Source: Arsenicicoccus bolidensis DSM 15745
GTDB taxonomy: Bacteria; Actinomycetota; Actinomycetes; Actinomycetales; Dermatophilaceae
Assembly (NCBI RefSeq): GCF_000426385.1
Contig: NZ_AUFG01000031.1
Coordinates: 1 to 43,736, forward strand
Direction of reading: 5' to 3'
Length of the DNA: 43,736 nt
This document shows, one piece after another, positions 42,784 to 43,736 of the stretch (position 1 is its first letter; every line of letters begins with the position of its first letter). A program made the translations under genes and the position numbers. The notes beneath the pieces were generated by a model. It was given only the letters and a program-made list of their open reading frames with translations. It ran no database searches and had not been told where the DNA came from.

Positions 42784-43736
42784 ATGACGACAGCGCCGCT
42801 CCCCGAGGCTCACCAGCCCGACGCGGGTCCGGCACGCCGCCACCTGGCCCCCCTGTCCGACGCCGCGACCGGGACGCTGTCGGCGGTTGGGGTGGACGCG
42901 GTCGTGGACCGGTTGGTGGTGCTGGACGAGACCCTCACCGACGCGGATCGGACCGTGTTGCTGGCGTCCCTGCAGCGTTTGGAGCGGGCGGCGCAGGCCG
43001 CGCAGCTGCGGGTGATGCTGGCCCTGGACGAGGACCGCCACGACCAGCGCGAGGCATCGGGGCGCGCGTCGGACCGGCGTTCCTGCGCGCCGGGGGTCGC
43101 GGCGGAGGTCGGGGCGGCGTTGGGGTGCTCGGCGTCGGCGGCGGGGTTCCGGTTGGGGTTGGCGCGGGTCGCGGACCGGGAGCTGCCCCGCCTGGCGGGT
43201 CTGCACCGGCGGGGGCTGGTGTCGGTCGATCACGTGCGGGCGGTCGCGGCGGCCACGATCGGGGTGGGCCGGGATGACCGGCTCACCGTGGACGAGGAGG
43301 TCGCCCCGCACGCGGCGGGGTGGACCGTGCGGGAGCTGGAGGCCCGGGCCCGGGCGATCGCCTACGAGCTGGACCCGGGCGCGGCGACCGCGGCCCACGA
43401 CCGTGCCGTGGCGGACCGGCACGTGTCGGGTCGCCCGGTCCCGGGCGCGATGATGCGCTTGTCGGCGTTGCTGCCGTTGGTGGAGGGCGTGGCGTGCCTG
43501 GCGTCGTTGGGTCGGGGTGCGCAGGCCGCGAAGGCGGCCGGGGACGCGCGCAGCGTGTCGCAGCTGCGCGCGGACCTGCTGGTGCAGCGGATCACCGGGG
43601 AGGCGCCCGGGTGCATGCCGGTCGAGGTCGGGGTCGTGATGAGTGATCTGACCGCGTTCGGGACCGGGGACACCGCGGCGTGGCTGCCCGGCTACGGCCC
43701 GGTCCCCGCCCCCGTGGCCCGCCGGCTGCTGCGCGG
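42784..43736 (+). CDS. DUF222 protein, probably an HNH endonuclease-type, cut by window end
   Basis: The frame is open from ATG 42784 to the end (317 codons). LSAVGVDAVVDRLVVLDETLTDADRTVLLASLQRLERAAQAAQLRVMLALD and the later HVRAVAAATIGVGRDDR and GWTVRELEARARAIAYELD are typical of DUF222, which usually precedes a C-terminal HNH nuclease domain; that part lies beyond the window. Such genes occur in many copies in actinobacteria and their role is uncertain. Codon use differs from neighbours (frequent TTG for Leu), hinting at separate ancestry. Confidence 0.85.
   Translation, partial: MTTAPLPEAHQPDAGPARRHLAPLSDAATGTLSAVGVDAVVDRLVVLDETLTDADRTVLLASLQRLERAAQAAQLRVMLALDEDRHDQREASGRASDRRSCAPGVAAEVGAALGCSASAAGFRLGLARVADRELPRLAGLHRRGLVSVDHVRAVAAATIGVGRDDRLTVDEEVAPHAAGWTVRELEARARAIAYELDPGAATAAHDRAVADRHVSGRPVPGAMMRLSALLPLVEGVACLASLGRGAQAAKAAGDARSVSQLRADLLVQRITGEAPGCMPVEVGVVMSDLTAFGTGDTAAWLPGYGPVPAPVARRLLR

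Overview
The window is high-GC DNA (roughly 70% or more by eye) with dense genes, many GTG starts, TGATG/ATGA/GTGA gene overlaps and a full GlgE alpha-glucan pathway. This points to an actinobacterium. The gene set and order (epimerase-thiolase next to glgB-treS-glgE-glgP, then etfBA, cysteine desulfurase-mnmA, ligA) resemble the conserved chromosomal core of Streptomyces and Mycobacterium. A member of the Micrococcales such as the Intrasporangiaceae is my best guess, but the genus is not shown by the sequence. I see no tRNA, rRNA, CRISPR array or insertion sequence.

Layout. 1-369: noncoding, with a 14-bp tandem repeat and a terminator. 370-8030: acyl-CoA and B12-mutase block: methylmalonyl-CoA epimerase, thiolase, MeaB GTPase, a few small genes, then a MarR regulator and an isobutyryl-CoA-mutase-type large subunit whose promoter contains a perfect 24-bp palindrome. 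8101-14362: a YbbN-like protein, a small hypothetical with an ArsR regulator, an MFS exporter, a GNAT acetyltransferase with an inositol-monophosphatase-like gene, and phosphoglucomutase. 14506-15747: a secreted lipase broken by a stop codon and two frame changes. 15942-29167: glucan block: maltokinase fused in one frame to branching enzyme GlgB, TreS and GlgE on the minus strand, divergent GlgP, and convergent GlgX. 29261-31768: a YbjN-like protein and the electron transfer flavoprotein etfBA. 32059-34204: a three-gene operon of lipoprotein, glutathionylspermidine-synthase-like ATP-grasp ligase and DUF350 membrane protein, which parallels the uncharacterised ygiB/ygiC and yjfM/yjfC/yjfL genes of E. 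coli. 34209-42665: a Gfo/Idh/MocA oxidoreductase, cysteine desulfurase with mnmA (tRNA 2-thiouridine synthesis), a MetE-like protein, an EamA transporter, TfoX and DNA ligase LigA. 42784-end: a DUF222 protein cut off by the window edge.

How they fit together. TreS, Mak, GlgE and GlgB turn trehalose into branched alpha-glucan, while GlgP, GlgX and Pgm return it to glucose 6-phosphate. The thiolase, epimerase, MeaB, mutase, etfBA and former lipase all belong to acyl-CoA and lipid metabolism. Two of them (lipase, etfBA) carry a similar 14-bp palindrome upstream, which suggests a shared regulator.

The signals that ordinary annotation would miss are: a strongly over-represented GTATGMC heptamer on both strands, kept inside genes at the price of unusual codons and built into several terminators; a stem-loop element starting one base after the stop codons of two unrelated genes; two cases where neighbouring genes have become one reading frame while the internal ribosome-binding site and start survive; and a near-universal TANNNT-N6/7-start arrangement that predicts leaderless mRNAs for most first genes.
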